Shown: piece by piece, positions 24,999 to 33,292 of the stretch
Layout: the number at the start of each line of letters is the position of its first letter
How positions within the stretch are numbered: the first letter of the stretch is position 1
Source of the DNA: Pedobacter arcticus A12
GTDB lineage: Bacteria > Bacteroidota > Bacteroidia > Sphingobacteriales > Sphingobacteriaceae
Length of the DNA stretch: 64,000 bases
Assembly (NCBI RefSeq): GCF_000302595.1
Contig: NZ_JH947125.1
Span: forward strand, 766,299-830,298
Direction of reading: 5' to 3'
Position numbers and translations under genes: made by a program
Notes under the pieces: generated by a model
Databases searched by the model: none
What the model was told of the DNA's origin: nothing
The model's input: the letters and a program-made list of their open reading frames with translations, nothing else

Positions 24999-27908
24999 AT
25001 GAAACTTATATATTACACAATTTTATTCATTCTTATATCCTTTGGTACAAAAGCCCAAGGCAATAATTTCATTATTATTTCAGGCACTATCATCAATCAG
25101 GATGACCAACTTCCTTTACCGGGAGCTAGCGTTACTATAAAAAATACAGTCAATGGATCATCTACAGATGCTAACGGAAAATTTCAACTCAAAACAAAAG
25201 CAGTTTACCCGTTTTATCTGTTAGTTACCAGTTTAGGTTTTAAACCTCAACAATTTGAGGTAAAAGGACCAGGGTCAGAGTTGAAAATTGCGTTAATTAC
25301 CCAATCGCAATTGGGGCAAGAAGTAGTAGTAACTGCTTCTCGGGTAGAAGAAAGTATTTTAAAATCGCCAGTAGCTATTGAAAAATTAGACATCCGGGCA
25401 ATCCGCGAATCTCCAGCACCAAGTTTTTACGATGCGCTCGAAAATGTAAAAGGCGTACAAATGACCACCTCTAGCTTAACCTTTAAAGTGCCTAACACCA
25501 GAGGTTTTAACATTCCTAATAACTTCCGCTTTGTACAATTGGTAGACGGTGTGGATATGCAAGCCGGTACTTTAGGTGTGCCACTTGGTAATGCAATTGG
25601 TCCAACGGAGTTAGATATTGCAAGTATAGAAATTACACCGGGGGCGGCGTCTGCTTTATACGGAATGAATGCCATTAACGGAATGGCCAACTTATTAACC
25701 AAAAGTCCGTTTTATTACCAGGGATTAAGCGTTTATCAAAAAACAGGTCTAAATCATGTGGGTGGCGGTACCGGCAGAGATTTAAGTAACCTTACCGAAA
25801 CTGCGGTCAGATACGCCAAAGCCTTTAACAATAAAGTGGCTTTTAAGTTAAATGTAGATTATTTGAGAGGAACCGACTGGTTGTCTAATACAACGACCAA
25901 TCAAAACCCTAATAACTTAAATACTGCAAATCCCAAATTTCCGGAGTTAAATGCAGACGCCGATAACCCAGCCTATGATGCCTGGAATAAATACGGAGAT
26001 GATAATGGAAGTAACGCCGTTACGCTTAGTGGGCTAACTATTCCTGGTAAAACAGGGAGCCAAAGCATTTTGGTAAGGAGAACAGGTTATTGGGAAAAAG
26101 ATGTAACCAATCCAACGGTAGATAATTTAAAATTTGATGCGGCTTTGCATTATCGTTTTAACGATAAAGCTGAACTTTCTTACAGCTACCGTTATGGGAA
26201 ACTAGACGGACTTTTTCAGCGAGGAAATAAAATCCAGATGGATAATGTGGTGGTTCAAAACCATAAGTTGGAACTAAAAGGAACTGATTATTTTGTGAAA
26301 TCATACATTTCTACGGAGAACAAAGGAGATTCTTACAACATTAAACCTTTGGTAGATAACTTAGAAATTACCAGCGGTGGAACAAATTCAGTTTGGGGTG
26401 CAAAGTATAAAACTGCTTTACAAAATGAATTAAATTCCGGAACTCCGCTTGTTGACGCGTTGAGAATTGGTAGAGCTGCGGCAGATGCAAGTAGGGTGGA
26501 GCCGGGAACATCAGAATTCAACCAATTGAAGAAAACCATTATTGGAATTAATAATTGGGATAACGGGGCGGTAATCACAGGAGCACCAGCAACTGGCGGT
26601 GCATGGTTAACGCAAAAAAGCAGAACTTATCACACAGATGCGCAATGGGACTTATCTAAAAAAGTAAAATACTTTGATTTGCTGATTGGCGCTGATGCGA
26701 GAATTTATGAGGTAATTCCTGATGGAAATAACTTCGTAGATTTTTCAAGACCAGTTGCGGAAAGAAACACGCCATTAGCAGATGGTACTTTCGGCGACAA
26801 CGTTTACTATAAAAAGTTTGGTGGTTTTGCACAAGCTACCAAAACATTCTTCGAAGAAAAATTAAAGCTTTTTGGATCTTTAAGATTGGATTATAACCCA
26901 GAGTTTCAAGCCAAGTTTAATCCAAGATTAGCTACTGTTTATACCCTTGCAGAGCGTCATAATTTTAGAGTGTCTGTGCAAAACGGATACCGTTTCCCAG
27001 CCTTATTTGAAGCACTGTCTTTTGTGAATAACGGAAATGTAAGGCGTGTGGGAGGTTTATCTTACATTAATGATGGTTTAAATTATTTAGATAATTCTTA
27101 TACTTTAGCATCAAGCGACGTATTTAACGCAGCATTAAATACAGATCTGGCTAACGGTTTAACCCCACAACAAGCAGCTTTAAAAAACAGAGATCTATTA
27201 CAGGTAACTAACCTTTCTGCTACCAGACCAGAGCGTATTAACTCTTTAGAGGCCGGTTATAAAAGTATCTTGCTTGATAACAAATTAGTGGTTGATGTGG
27301 ATACGTACTTAAACCAATATGATGGTTTCTTGGGCCAAGTAGAAGTTTCTGTCCCTTATACAACCGGCTTTGATCAGCAAGTAGAAGTTGGTTCTAATGA
27401 AGCTGTTTACGCCATGATCAGAGCAAATCGTGATAAACAACAAACCCGCTACCGCGTTTATACCAATGCTAAAAACACTTATAATAATTATGGCTCTTCC
27501 TTGGGCTTAACTTATAATTTCTTCCAGAAATATACGGTTGTCGGAAATATAAGCTACAATGCAATCTCCGAAAATAAGCAAAAAGACGTATTTGTAACCG
27601 GCTTTAATACACCTGCTTGGGCTACCAATCTGTCTTTCGGAAACAGGGAAATTGCTAAAAACCTAGGGTTCAATATCGTTTGGAAATGGCAGGATGCGTT
27701 CTTGTGGGAAAGCCCCTTGGTTAATGGCGAGGTTAAAGCTTTTAATACATTTGATGCCCAAGTTACCTACAAAGTTCCTCAGGCAAAAGCAACTATTAAA
27801 GCTGGCGGTACAAATCTTCTTAACACTAAATATGTGCAATACGCAGGCGGACCAACTTTGGGCGGTTTGTATTATATAGCCATAACGTTTGATGGATTAT
27901 TAAATTAA
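24999..27908 (+). CDS. TonB-dependent receptor with carboxypeptidase-like N-terminal domain
   Basis: The 969-residue outer-membrane receptor has a signal peptide (ending FGTKAQG), a CarboxypepD_reg-like domain at about residues 27-105 (SGTIINQDDQLPLPGASVTI), a plug domain (VVVTASRVEESILKSPVAIE) and a long barrel ending GGLYYIAITFDGLLN. It is not a SusC protein; no SusD partner follows. The divergent Rrf2 regulator and the following TauE/SafE permease suggest it imports a sulfur-containing compound or one linked to sulfur status. Substrate is inference. An imperfect GC-rich hairpin lies between it and the permease gene. Confidence 0.88.
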   Translation: MKLIYYTILFILISFGTKAQGNNFIIISGTIINQDDQLPLPGASVTIKNTVNGSSTDANGKFQLKTKAVYPFYLLVTSLGFKPQQFEVKGPGSELKIALITQSQLGQEVVVTASRVEESILKSPVAIEKLDIRAIRESPAPSFYDALENVKGVQMTTSSLTFKVPNTRGFNIPNNFRFVQLVDGVDMQAGTLGVPLGNAIGPTELDIASIEITPGAASALYGMNAINGMANLLTKSPFYYQGLSVYQKTGLNHVGGGTGRDLSNLTETAVRYAKAFNNKVAFKLNVDYLRGTDWLSNTTTNQNPNNLNTANPKFPELNADADNPAYDAWNKYGDDNGSNAVTLSGLTIPGKTGSQSILVRRTGYWEKDVTNPTVDNLKFDAALHYRFNDKAELSYSYRYGKLDGLFQRGNKIQMDNVVVQNHKLELKGTDYFVKSYISTENKGDSYNIKPLVDNLEITSGGTNSVWGAKYKTALQNELNSGTPLVDALRIGRAAADASRVEPGTSEFNQLKKTIIGINNWDNGAVITGAPATGGAWLTQKSRTYHTDAQWDLSKKVKYFDLLIGADARIYEVIPDGNNFVDFSRPVAERNTPLADGTFGDNVYYKKFGGFAQATKTFFEEKLKLFGSLRLDYNPEFQAKFNPRLATVYTLAERHNFRVSVQNGYRFPALFEALSFVNNGNVRRVGGLSYINDGLNYLDNSYTLASSDVFNAALNTDLANGLTPQQAALKNRDLLQVTNLSATRPERINSLEAGYKSILLDNKLVVDVDTYLNQYDGFLGQVEVSVPYTTGFDQQVEVGSNEAVYAMIRANRDKQQTRYRVYTNAKNTYNNYGSSLGLTYNFFQKYTVVGNISYNAISENKQKDVFVTGFNTPAWATNLSFGNREIAKNLGFNIVWKWQDAFLWESPLVNGEVKAFNTFDAQVTYKVPQAKATIKAGGTNLLNTKYVQYAGGPTLGGLYYIAITFDGLLN

Positions 27909-27926
27909 CAATTTATAGAAAATGTG

Positions 27927-27960
27927 ACGGTCGGAATTAAAACACCGGCCGTTTTAATTT
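27927..27960 (+). terminator. Hairpin between the TonB receptor and TauE/SafE genes
   Basis: ACGGTCGG and CCGGCCGT pair with one mismatch around a 10-base loop and are followed by TTTTAATTT. It may be a partial terminator that lowers permease expression relative to the receptor. Confidence 0.5.
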
Positions 27961-27968
27961 GAAAAAAA

Positions 27969-28901
27969 ATGATACCCCAAAAAGAATATATAAATACTTC
28001 CTCAGAAATTTCGAGTTTTTCAGAATGTAAATGGAAAAAAACTGCAACCATTAGTTTAGTGATTTTGGGAGCAATCATAATCGTGGCATCAATTATTCAA
28101 TATTATTCCTTTGAGGAAATAGAAGCATTTTTTGTCAAACATGTAGATAATGCTTTTCTATTTATGCTTGCGGTAGGCTTTTTTGCGCAATTGGTTGATG
28201 GCGCTTTGGGTATGGGTTACGGCGTTATCTCTACTACATTATTGTTGTCTGGTGGATTAAGTCCCGCAGTAATCTCTGGAAGTATACACACTGCAGAAAT
28301 GTTTTCGAGTGGTGCCTCCGGTTTTAGCCATTACAAATTTGGCAACGTAAACAACAAGTTGTTCAAAACACTTTTAATCCCTGGAGTATTAGGGGCAATT
28401 GGTGGTGCTATTTTATTAAGCTATGCAGGTGATAGTTTCGGAGGTTATATAAAACCTATTATTTCAGTTTATACGCTAATATTAGGCATCCGAATTTTAT
28501 CTCACGCTTTCAAAAAAGAAAAAAAACCTAAAAAAATAAAACGGGCAGGCTGGCTTGCTGGTTTCGGTGGGTTTTTAGATTCTTTTGGCGGTGGTGGTTG
28601 GGGACCAATTGTGACCAGTACTTTAATTTCAAAAGGAAAAACAGCTAAATACGTCATCGGTTCGGTAAGTTTAACAGAGTTTTTTGTAACCATGTCCAGT
28701 GCAATAACTTTTTTCGTGATCTTAGGAGTAAGTCATGTAAGCACTATTTTAGGATTAATTACCGGAGGATTGTTAGCAGCACCAATTGCCGCAAAGTTAG
28801 CTGGAAAACTGCCTGTTAGAAAGATGTTTATCGGCGTGGGAATTGTAGTATTGATTTCTAGCATCCGTATCTTGTGGATATCTGTTCATCAGTTCTTATA
28901 A
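27969..28901 (+). CDS. TauE/SafE-family sulfite or organosulfur permease
   Basis: The 310-residue inner-membrane protein has about eight hydrophobic segments and the glycine-rich repeats of the TauE/SafE family (VDGALGMGYGVISTTLLLSGG; GGFLDSFGGGGWGPIVTSTL, shown in parts). An extra N-terminal stretch of about 50 residues contains one more helix. Family members move sulfite, sulfoacetate and similar anions. It sits 60 bases after the TonB receptor gene and is likely in the same Rrf2-controlled unit. Confidence 0.88.
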   Translation: MIPQKEYINTSSEISSFSECKWKKTATISLVILGAIIIVASIIQYYSFEEIEAFFVKHVDNAFLFMLAVGFFAQLVDGALGMGYGVISTTLLLSGGLSPAVISGSIHTAEMFSSGASGFSHYKFGNVNNKLFKTLLIPGVLGAIGGAILLSYAGDSFGGYIKPIISVYTLILGIRILSHAFKKEKKPKKIKRAGWLAGFGGFLDSFGGGGWGPIVTSTLISKGKTAKYVIGSVSLTEFFVTMSSAITFFVILGVSHVSTILGLITGGLLAAPIAAKLAGKLPVRKMFIGVGIVVLISSIRILWISVHQFL

Positions 28902-28988
28902 AATGCAATGATTTAATAATAGACAAAGCTATTTCCATAATTAAAGCGTTAAATTTAACATCAACATTTATACATTAATCTATACAAA

Positions 28989-29882
28989 ATGAAACCTATT
29001 TATTTAAGCGATGCCGGACCAAAAGTTTCTCCTGCAGTATACGGATTTTACAGATGGAATGACCTGGAGAGTGACCTTCCTAAAACGATGGAAGAAATCT
29101 TTAACCTTTGTATCAGTTTAGGAATTAATACTTTTGATCATGCAGATATTTACGGAAATTATTCTTGCGAGGAAGAGTTTGGTAAAATGCTAAAGAATAG
29201 CTCCGTTAAAAGGGAAGATATTGTACTGTTCACTAAATGTGGTTTGTGCGAACCTCATCCATCAAGGCCACATATTAAAACTCGCTACCTGGATTCTTCT
29301 GCAGAGCATATCAACGCAACTTTACACCAATCCTTAAAAAATTTAAAAACGGACTATGTCGATGTTTTTTTGTTGAACAACTTAGATCCAACTGCTAATT
29401 TGGAGGAAACCGCAGCGGAATTGTTGAAACTTAAACAAGCAGGAAAGATTAGAACGGTTGGTTTAAGCAATTTTACGGTGTTTCAGCACCAGCTTTTAAC
29501 CTCTTATCTTAAATTACCAATTGTAACCAACCACGTAGAGCTAAATTTACTGAACACCAGCGCTTTAGAAAACGGACAGATTGATTATATGAAAGAGAAA
29601 TACATGCGTCCGTTTGCTTTGGCGCCGTTAGCCGAAGGTAGAATTGCCATGGGTATGGATATTTCTGAAGTTGTGATTCGTGAAAAACTGGATGTTTTAG
29701 CGACAAAATACAATACAACTATTGAATCTGTAGCGATAGCTTGGCTATTGAAATTAGGCGCTTTGCCGTTAATTGGTACCAGAAACGAGGGTAGGATAAG
29801 AAATATCGTTGCTGCATTTGATATCGAGCTTGACAGGCAGGATTGGCATAATCTTTACAACAGCACTCGTTTATCCAAATAG
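28989..29882 (+). CDS. Aldo/keto reductase
   Basis: The 297-residue TIM-barrel oxidoreductase resembles the YdhF group. The catalytic tetrad region is visible: Asp and Tyr in FDHADIYGNY, Lys in LFTKCGL, and VFLLNNLDP in place of the usual HxP segment. The LIGTRNEGRIRNIV loop should hold the NADPH phosphate. The expected histidine (normally in LLHRPD) is replaced by asparagine in LLNNLD, which is worth noting. It likely acts on carbonyl compounds in the cytosol with NADPH. It lies 23 bases before the LOG gene. Confidence 0.85.
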   Translation: MKPIYLSDAGPKVSPAVYGFYRWNDLESDLPKTMEEIFNLCISLGINTFDHADIYGNYSCEEEFGKMLKNSSVKREDIVLFTKCGLCEPHPSRPHIKTRYLDSSAEHINATLHQSLKNLKTDYVDVFLLNNLDPTANLEETAAELLKLKQAGKIRTVGLSNFTVFQHQLLTSYLKLPIVTNHVELNLLNTSALENGQIDYMKEKYMRPFALAPLAEGRIAMGMDISEVVIREKLDVLATKYNTTIESVAIAWLLKLGALPLIGTRNEGRIRNIVAAFDIELDRQDWHNLYNSTRLSK

Positions 29883-29904
29883 TTCTAAAACATCAATTCT
29901 AACA

Positions 29905-30492
29905 ATGATCAAATCCATTTGCGTTTACTGCGGAGCCAATTTCAATGGTGATGAAAATTTAAAAGCCGTTATTGAAGAATTAGCTACGTTGATGGTTGCC
30001 AATAATATCAAATTAGTTTTTGGAGGCGGAAGCGTGGGCGTAATGGGGCTAATTGCCGATGCTGTTTTAAATAGAGGAGGAGAAGCTATCGGCGTTATCC
30101 CTCAGTTTTTAATGGATAAAGAAGTTGGGCATAAAGGCTTAACAGAAATGATTGTAACAGAAAATATGCATCAGCGAAAGCAAAAAATGGCTGATATCGC
30201 TGATGCATTTTTAATTCTTCCCGGCGGGTTTGGAACCTTAGAAGAGTTTTTTGAAGTGTTAACTTGGTTGCAGTTGGGCTTACACCAGAAAGCAATAGGC
30301 GTTTTAAACTTTAATGGCTTTTACGATTTTCTGTTTAAACAGATGGATGTAATGGTGGAGCACAAATTTTTGAAACCCATAAATAGAGATTTGGTGATCA
30401 ATGACTCATCACCTCAAAAGATTATAGACGCCATGAACATGTTTTCCGCTAAACCGGATGAAGTTTGGTTTAGAGATCGGAATTTGAGCTAA
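29905..30492 (+). CDS. LOG-family nucleoside 5'-monophosphate phosphoribohydrolase (TIGR00730)
   Basis: The 195-residue protein has the lysine-decarboxylase-like fold with GGGSVGVMG near residue 42 and the diagnostic PGGFGTLEE motif near residue 104. Family members cleave nucleoside monophosphates or cytokinin ribotides to the free base and ribose 5-phosphate. The old label lysine decarboxylase is wrong for this family. The ATG at 29905 gives MIKSICVYCGAN, the standard start; a longer frame overlaps the preceding gene. Confidence 0.9.
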   Translation: MIKSICVYCGANFNGDENLKAVIEELATLMVANNIKLVFGGGSVGVMGLIADAVLNRGGEAIGVIPQFLMDKEVGHKGLTEMIVTENMHQRKQKMADIADAFLILPGGFGTLEEFFEVLTWLQLGLHQKAIGVLNFNGFYDFLFKQMDVMVEHKFLKPINRDLVINDSSPQKIIDAMNMFSAKPDEVWFRDRNLS

Positions 30493-30514
30493 AAAATCTA
30501 TTCTACCTTTTCGA

Positions 30515-30564
30515 TTTCATAAATAGGTCAGATCTATTTTATGAAATGAGACCTTATTTTTTTT
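30515..30564 (+). terminator. Hairpin after the LOG gene, probable terminator
   Basis: TTTCATAAATAG and CTATTTTATGAAA form a long stem with one bulged T around a 7-base loop (30515-30546). A T-run follows about ten bases later. Confidence 0.45.
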
Positions 30565-30632
30565 GGATTTTAACTCTTGGCAAAGGAATTGAATAGTGTG
30601 TCCAAAATGTACAATCATTAAAAAACAACAGC

Positions 30633-31451
30633 ATGAAAAAAAGTAATTACTTCAGCATTTTAATACTTTCCATATTTATTTCCACAAACCTACTGGCTCA
30701 ATCAGAGTCACCATACGAAACTAGTTTCAAATATGACGGGCCTGCAGTGGCTGCAGGTTTAGGATTAAGCTATTTAGGAGTAACATTGATCAAAAATAAA
30801 AGTGAATTAACCCCATCAGAAGTTTTAAGTAAATCAAAAGACGATGTCTTTTTTATAGATCGGTTTGCTGCAGGTAATTATTCTGAGCAAGCAGATAAGG
30901 ATAGTTACATTCCTTTTTATGCTTCATTTGCAGTAGCGCCAATTGTAGCATTGATTGATGGAAAGCAAAGAAGTCATTACGGACAAGTTTCTGTGATGTT
31001 TTTAGAGACAATGTCTGCCGCTGCAGCCTCTTTTACAATTGCAGCCGGCTTGGTAGAACGTAGTCGCCCATTGGTTTACAACACCTCGTTACCAGTTGCG
31101 GACAGACAGGATAAAGACGAGCAACGTTCTTTCTTCGCTGGTCATACAACTGCAACTGCCGCTGCAACGTTTTTCGCGGCTAAAGTATTCAGTGATTTTA
31201 ACCCCGATTCTAAATTGAAACCTTACGTTTGGGCTGCGGCAGCGGCGGTTCCTGCTTTAGTAGGCTATCAAAGACTAAGAGCGGGAAAGCATTTTTTAAC
31301 AGATAATATCTTAGGTTATGGTGTTGGTATGGCTTGCGGTATTTTAATTCCGCAACTTCATAAAAAAACAAACAACACAAATTTATCTGTTGCACCAGTG
31401 GTAGGTTTCAATTATCAAGGCATGGGACTTACTTACAAATTTAAAAACTAG
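30633..31451 (+). CDS. PAP2-family phosphatase, exported
   Basis: The 272-residue protein has a signal peptide (MKKSNYFSILILSIFISTNLLAQ, shown only here in outline) and the PAP2 motifs in order: KQRSHYGQ, ERSRPL, RSFFAGHT and RLRAGKHFLTD, with the conserved arginine, two histidines and aspartate. It should hydrolyse lipid phosphates, for example phosphatidate or undecaprenyl pyrophosphate, in the periplasm. It stands alone with a terminator 18 bases after the stop. Confidence 0.87.
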   Translation: MKKSNYFSILILSIFISTNLLAQSESPYETSFKYDGPAVAAGLGLSYLGVTLIKNKSELTPSEVLSKSKDDVFFIDRFAAGNYSEQADKDSYIPFYASFAVAPIVALIDGKQRSHYGQVSVMFLETMSAAAASFTIAAGLVERSRPLVYNTSLPVADRQDKDEQRSFFAGHTTATAAATFFAAKVFSDFNPDSKLKPYVWAAAAAVPALVGYQRLRAGKHFLTDNILGYGVGMACGILIPQLHKKTNNTNLSVAPVVGFNYQGMGLTYKFKN

Positions 31452-31469
31452 TTTCAAAAAATTAATTTT

Positions 31470-31506
31470 AAAAGACTCACTACAACATTTGTATTGAGTC
31501 TTTTTT
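31470..31506 (+). terminator. Terminator of the PAP2 gene
   Basis: AAAAGACTCA and TGAGTCTTTT form a perfect 10-bp stem around a 15-base loop, followed by a T-run. Confidence 0.8.
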
Positions 31507-31520
31507 GTTTCTATATTTCA

Positions 31521-32033
31521 ATGATGATTGAATTACAGACCATTATTCATCAGTTTGACGAAAAAGGTGAGAAAACCGGCTGGACTTATCTGGATATTCC
31601 CCAGGCTATCGCGACCGAATTAAAACCAGATTGCAAAGTTAGTTTTAGAATAAAAGGAAAAATAGACAATACACTTGTTAAGGGAATTGCCTTAGCCCCA
31701 ATGGGGGGTGGCGATTTCATTTTACCGTTAAAAAAAGCGATTCAAAAACAAATTGGAAAGGGAAAAGGAGCAATTGTAAACCTGTTGATAGAAGAAGACA
31801 AAGATTTTAAACTGGAAATGCCAGAAGATCTGAATGTTTGCTTATCAGACTTGGAGGGTAGTATGGAGCAGTTTAATGCAATGCCTAAATCACATCAAAA
31901 CTATTATTTTAATTGGATCAACGCCGCAAAAACAGAGTTAACCAGGGTAAAGCGGATTGCACAAACCGTTGATGCCATGGAGAAGAAAATAGACTTTGGT
32001 GAAATGATTAGATATAACAAAGCCAAAAAATAG
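31521..32033 (+). CDS. YdeI/OmpD-associated, DUF1905-type protein
   Basis: The 170-residue protein combines an N-terminal DUF1905-like beta domain (TGWTYLDIPQAIATELKP, VKGIALAPMGGGDFILPLKK, roughly residues 1-90) with the C-terminal helical YdeI/OmdA segment (FNAMPKSHQNYYFNWINAAK, TRVKRIAQTVDAM). Relatives have been linked to bacteriocin protection and stress, but the mechanism is unclear. Two consecutive ATGs (31521 and 31524) are possible starts. The Rieske gene begins four bases after the stop. Confidence 0.8.
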   Translation: MMIELQTIIHQFDEKGEKTGWTYLDIPQAIATELKPDCKVSFRIKGKIDNTLVKGIALAPMGGGDFILPLKKAIQKQIGKGKGAIVNLLIEEDKDFKLEMPEDLNVCLSDLEGSMEQFNAMPKSHQNYYFNWINAAKTELTRVKRIAQTVDAMEKKIDFGEMIRYNKAKK

Positions 32034-32037
32034 ATTA

Positions 32038-32361
32038 ATGAAATGGTTTACAATCCCACTCTCATCTTTAAGCAGTGCAGATGTGCAACTAATAGTAGTC
32101 AATAGTAAAAAACTGACGTTGGTGCAACACCAAGGAAATTATCATGTTTTTGCTAATAAATGTCCTCACGCTGGTGGCGATTTAACGAATGGCTGGTGCA
32201 CAGAAGGATTTTTAGTTTGTCCTATCCATAGATATCAATATAATTTAGAAAACGGGAGAGGGGCAATTGGTCAGGGAGACTATCTGAGAAAATATCCAGT
32301 TAAAATAGTTGGAGAAAATTTGATGGTTGGTTTTAAAAAGCTGTGGTTTAAGTTTTGGTAA
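32038..32361 (+). CDS. Rieske [2Fe-2S] ferredoxin-like protein
   Basis: The 107-residue soluble protein has both Rieske cluster loops: NKCPHAGGDL (CxH) and LVCPIHRYQYN (CxxH). The spacing and lack of a membrane anchor match stand-alone Rieske ferredoxins that pass electrons to oxygenases or reductases. It is four bases after the YdeI-like gene and about 100 bases before the Rrf2 operon. Whether it serves the oxidase cluster is not shown by the sequence. Confidence 0.87.
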   Translation: MKWFTIPLSSLSSADVQLIVVNSKKLTLVQHQGNYHVFANKCPHAGGDLTNGWCTEGFLVCPIHRYQYNLENGRGAIGQGDYLRKYPVKIVGENLMVGFKKLWFKFW

Positions 32362-32440
32362 TTCCCCAATGAACTGGTAATATTTATAATTCAGTTGATA
32401 ATGTTGCGCTTTAAATAAAAGACAAAAAACTCTTTTATTA

Positions 32441-32472
32441 TTGATGGTAGTCCATTATATTTGTACCATCAA
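32441..32472 (+). promoter_or_regulatory. Rrf2 operator overlapping its own promoter
   Basis: TTGATGGTA (32441-32449) and TACCATCAA (32464-32472) are perfect 9-bp arms around a 14-base spacer. The -7 box TATATTTG (32456-32463) lies inside the spacer and the ATG begins at the next base, 32473. A bound Rrf2 dimer would cover the promoter and start site, implying direct autorepression of the whole operon. Confidence 0.75.
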
Positions 32473-32910
32473 ATGGGGATTTTTTCAAAAACTTGCGAGT
32501 ACGCTATCAGATCTGTTTTTTTTATTGCACATCGTACAGAAAACGGCAGTAGGGTTGGTATTAAAGAAATTGCTACGGGGATTAGTTCTCCAGAACATTT
32601 TTTAGCTAAAATTTTACAGGATTTAAGTAAAAAAGGAATTGTAAAGTCTGTTAAAGGTCCGCATGGCGGTTTTTATATGGATGAAAGTACTTTACAAAGA
32701 CCTTTAGCAGATGTGGTTGAGGCAATTGATGGAAACGGCCTTTTTACCGGTTGTGGCTTAGGTCTGGTTTCTTGTTCAGAAAGCAAACCCTGTCCGCTGC
32801 ATAACGAATTTAAAGTAATCAGAAAAAACATCCATGAAATGCTACTTAAAACAACTATTAAAGAGTTCAATGGCGATTTAAATTTGGGTGTAACAAATTT
32901 GAAAAAGTAA
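32473..32910 (+). CDS. Rrf2-family regulator, NsrR/IscR-like
   Basis: The 145-residue winged-helix protein starts MGIFSKTCEYAIRSVFFIAH. The DNA-binding helices are VGIKEIATGISSPEHFLAKILQDL and the wing is GPHGGFYM. Three cysteines follow as CX6CX5C (TGCGLGLVSCSESKPCPLH), close to the cluster-binding pattern of IscR and NsrR, so an Fe-S cluster sensing NO, oxygen or redox state is likely. It heads the oxidase/globin operon and its own promoter carries a large inverted repeat. NsrR would fit the globin and hemerythrin neighbours best, but the ligand is inference. Confidence 0.85.
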   Translation: MGIFSKTCEYAIRSVFFIAHRTENGSRVGIKEIATGISSPEHFLAKILQDLSKKGIVKSVKGPHGGFYMDESTLQRPLADVVEAIDGNGLFTGCGLGLVSCSESKPCPLHNEFKVIRKNIHEMLLKTTIKEFNGDLNLGVTNLKK

Positions 32911-32959
32911 TCTTTAAAAACAATAAAGGATAAAAAGGTATTAATATCAATTAAGTAAT

Positions 32960-33292
32960 ATGTATTTACAAGTGATAGATTTATATATTTCGAGTCTGTG
33001 CCAAGTGTATTCAATAAAAGGCTTAGCATTTGTTTTAGCACTCCAAACGCAAGATTATCGTTTCTTAATCAATAGCCTATTGGTTATTGCTATTGTAGTG
33101 ATGATTCTGTTACTCGCTGTGATGGCGAAAAGTTTGAGGAACTTAAAAGAATCTTCCTTAAGCAGTAAAGAAAAAGGATCAGCGTGGATCAATCATAAAC
33201 TATATGACTTTGATGCTGAGCAATTAAAAATCTTAATTAAAAAAATCAATAAAGCAGACAAAAATGATCAACAGGTTGAAACCAAAAATTAG
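32960..33292 (+). CDS. Small membrane protein of the oxidase operon
   Basis: The 110-residue protein has one strong hydrophobic helix (FLINSLLVIAIVVMILLLAVMA) followed by a charged cytosolic tail with a long Lys-rich end. I do not recognise a family; it could be the operon's equivalent of a small oxidase subunit such as CcoQ or an assembly factor. Its 3' end overlaps the next gene by 29 bases, which implies translational coupling. It follows the Rrf2 gene by 49 bases. Confidence 0.55.
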   Translation: MYLQVIDLYISSLCQVYSIKGLAFVLALQTQDYRFLINSLLVIAIVVMILLLAVMAKSLRNLKESSLSSKEKGSAWINHKLYDFDAEQLKILIKKINKADKNDQQVETKN

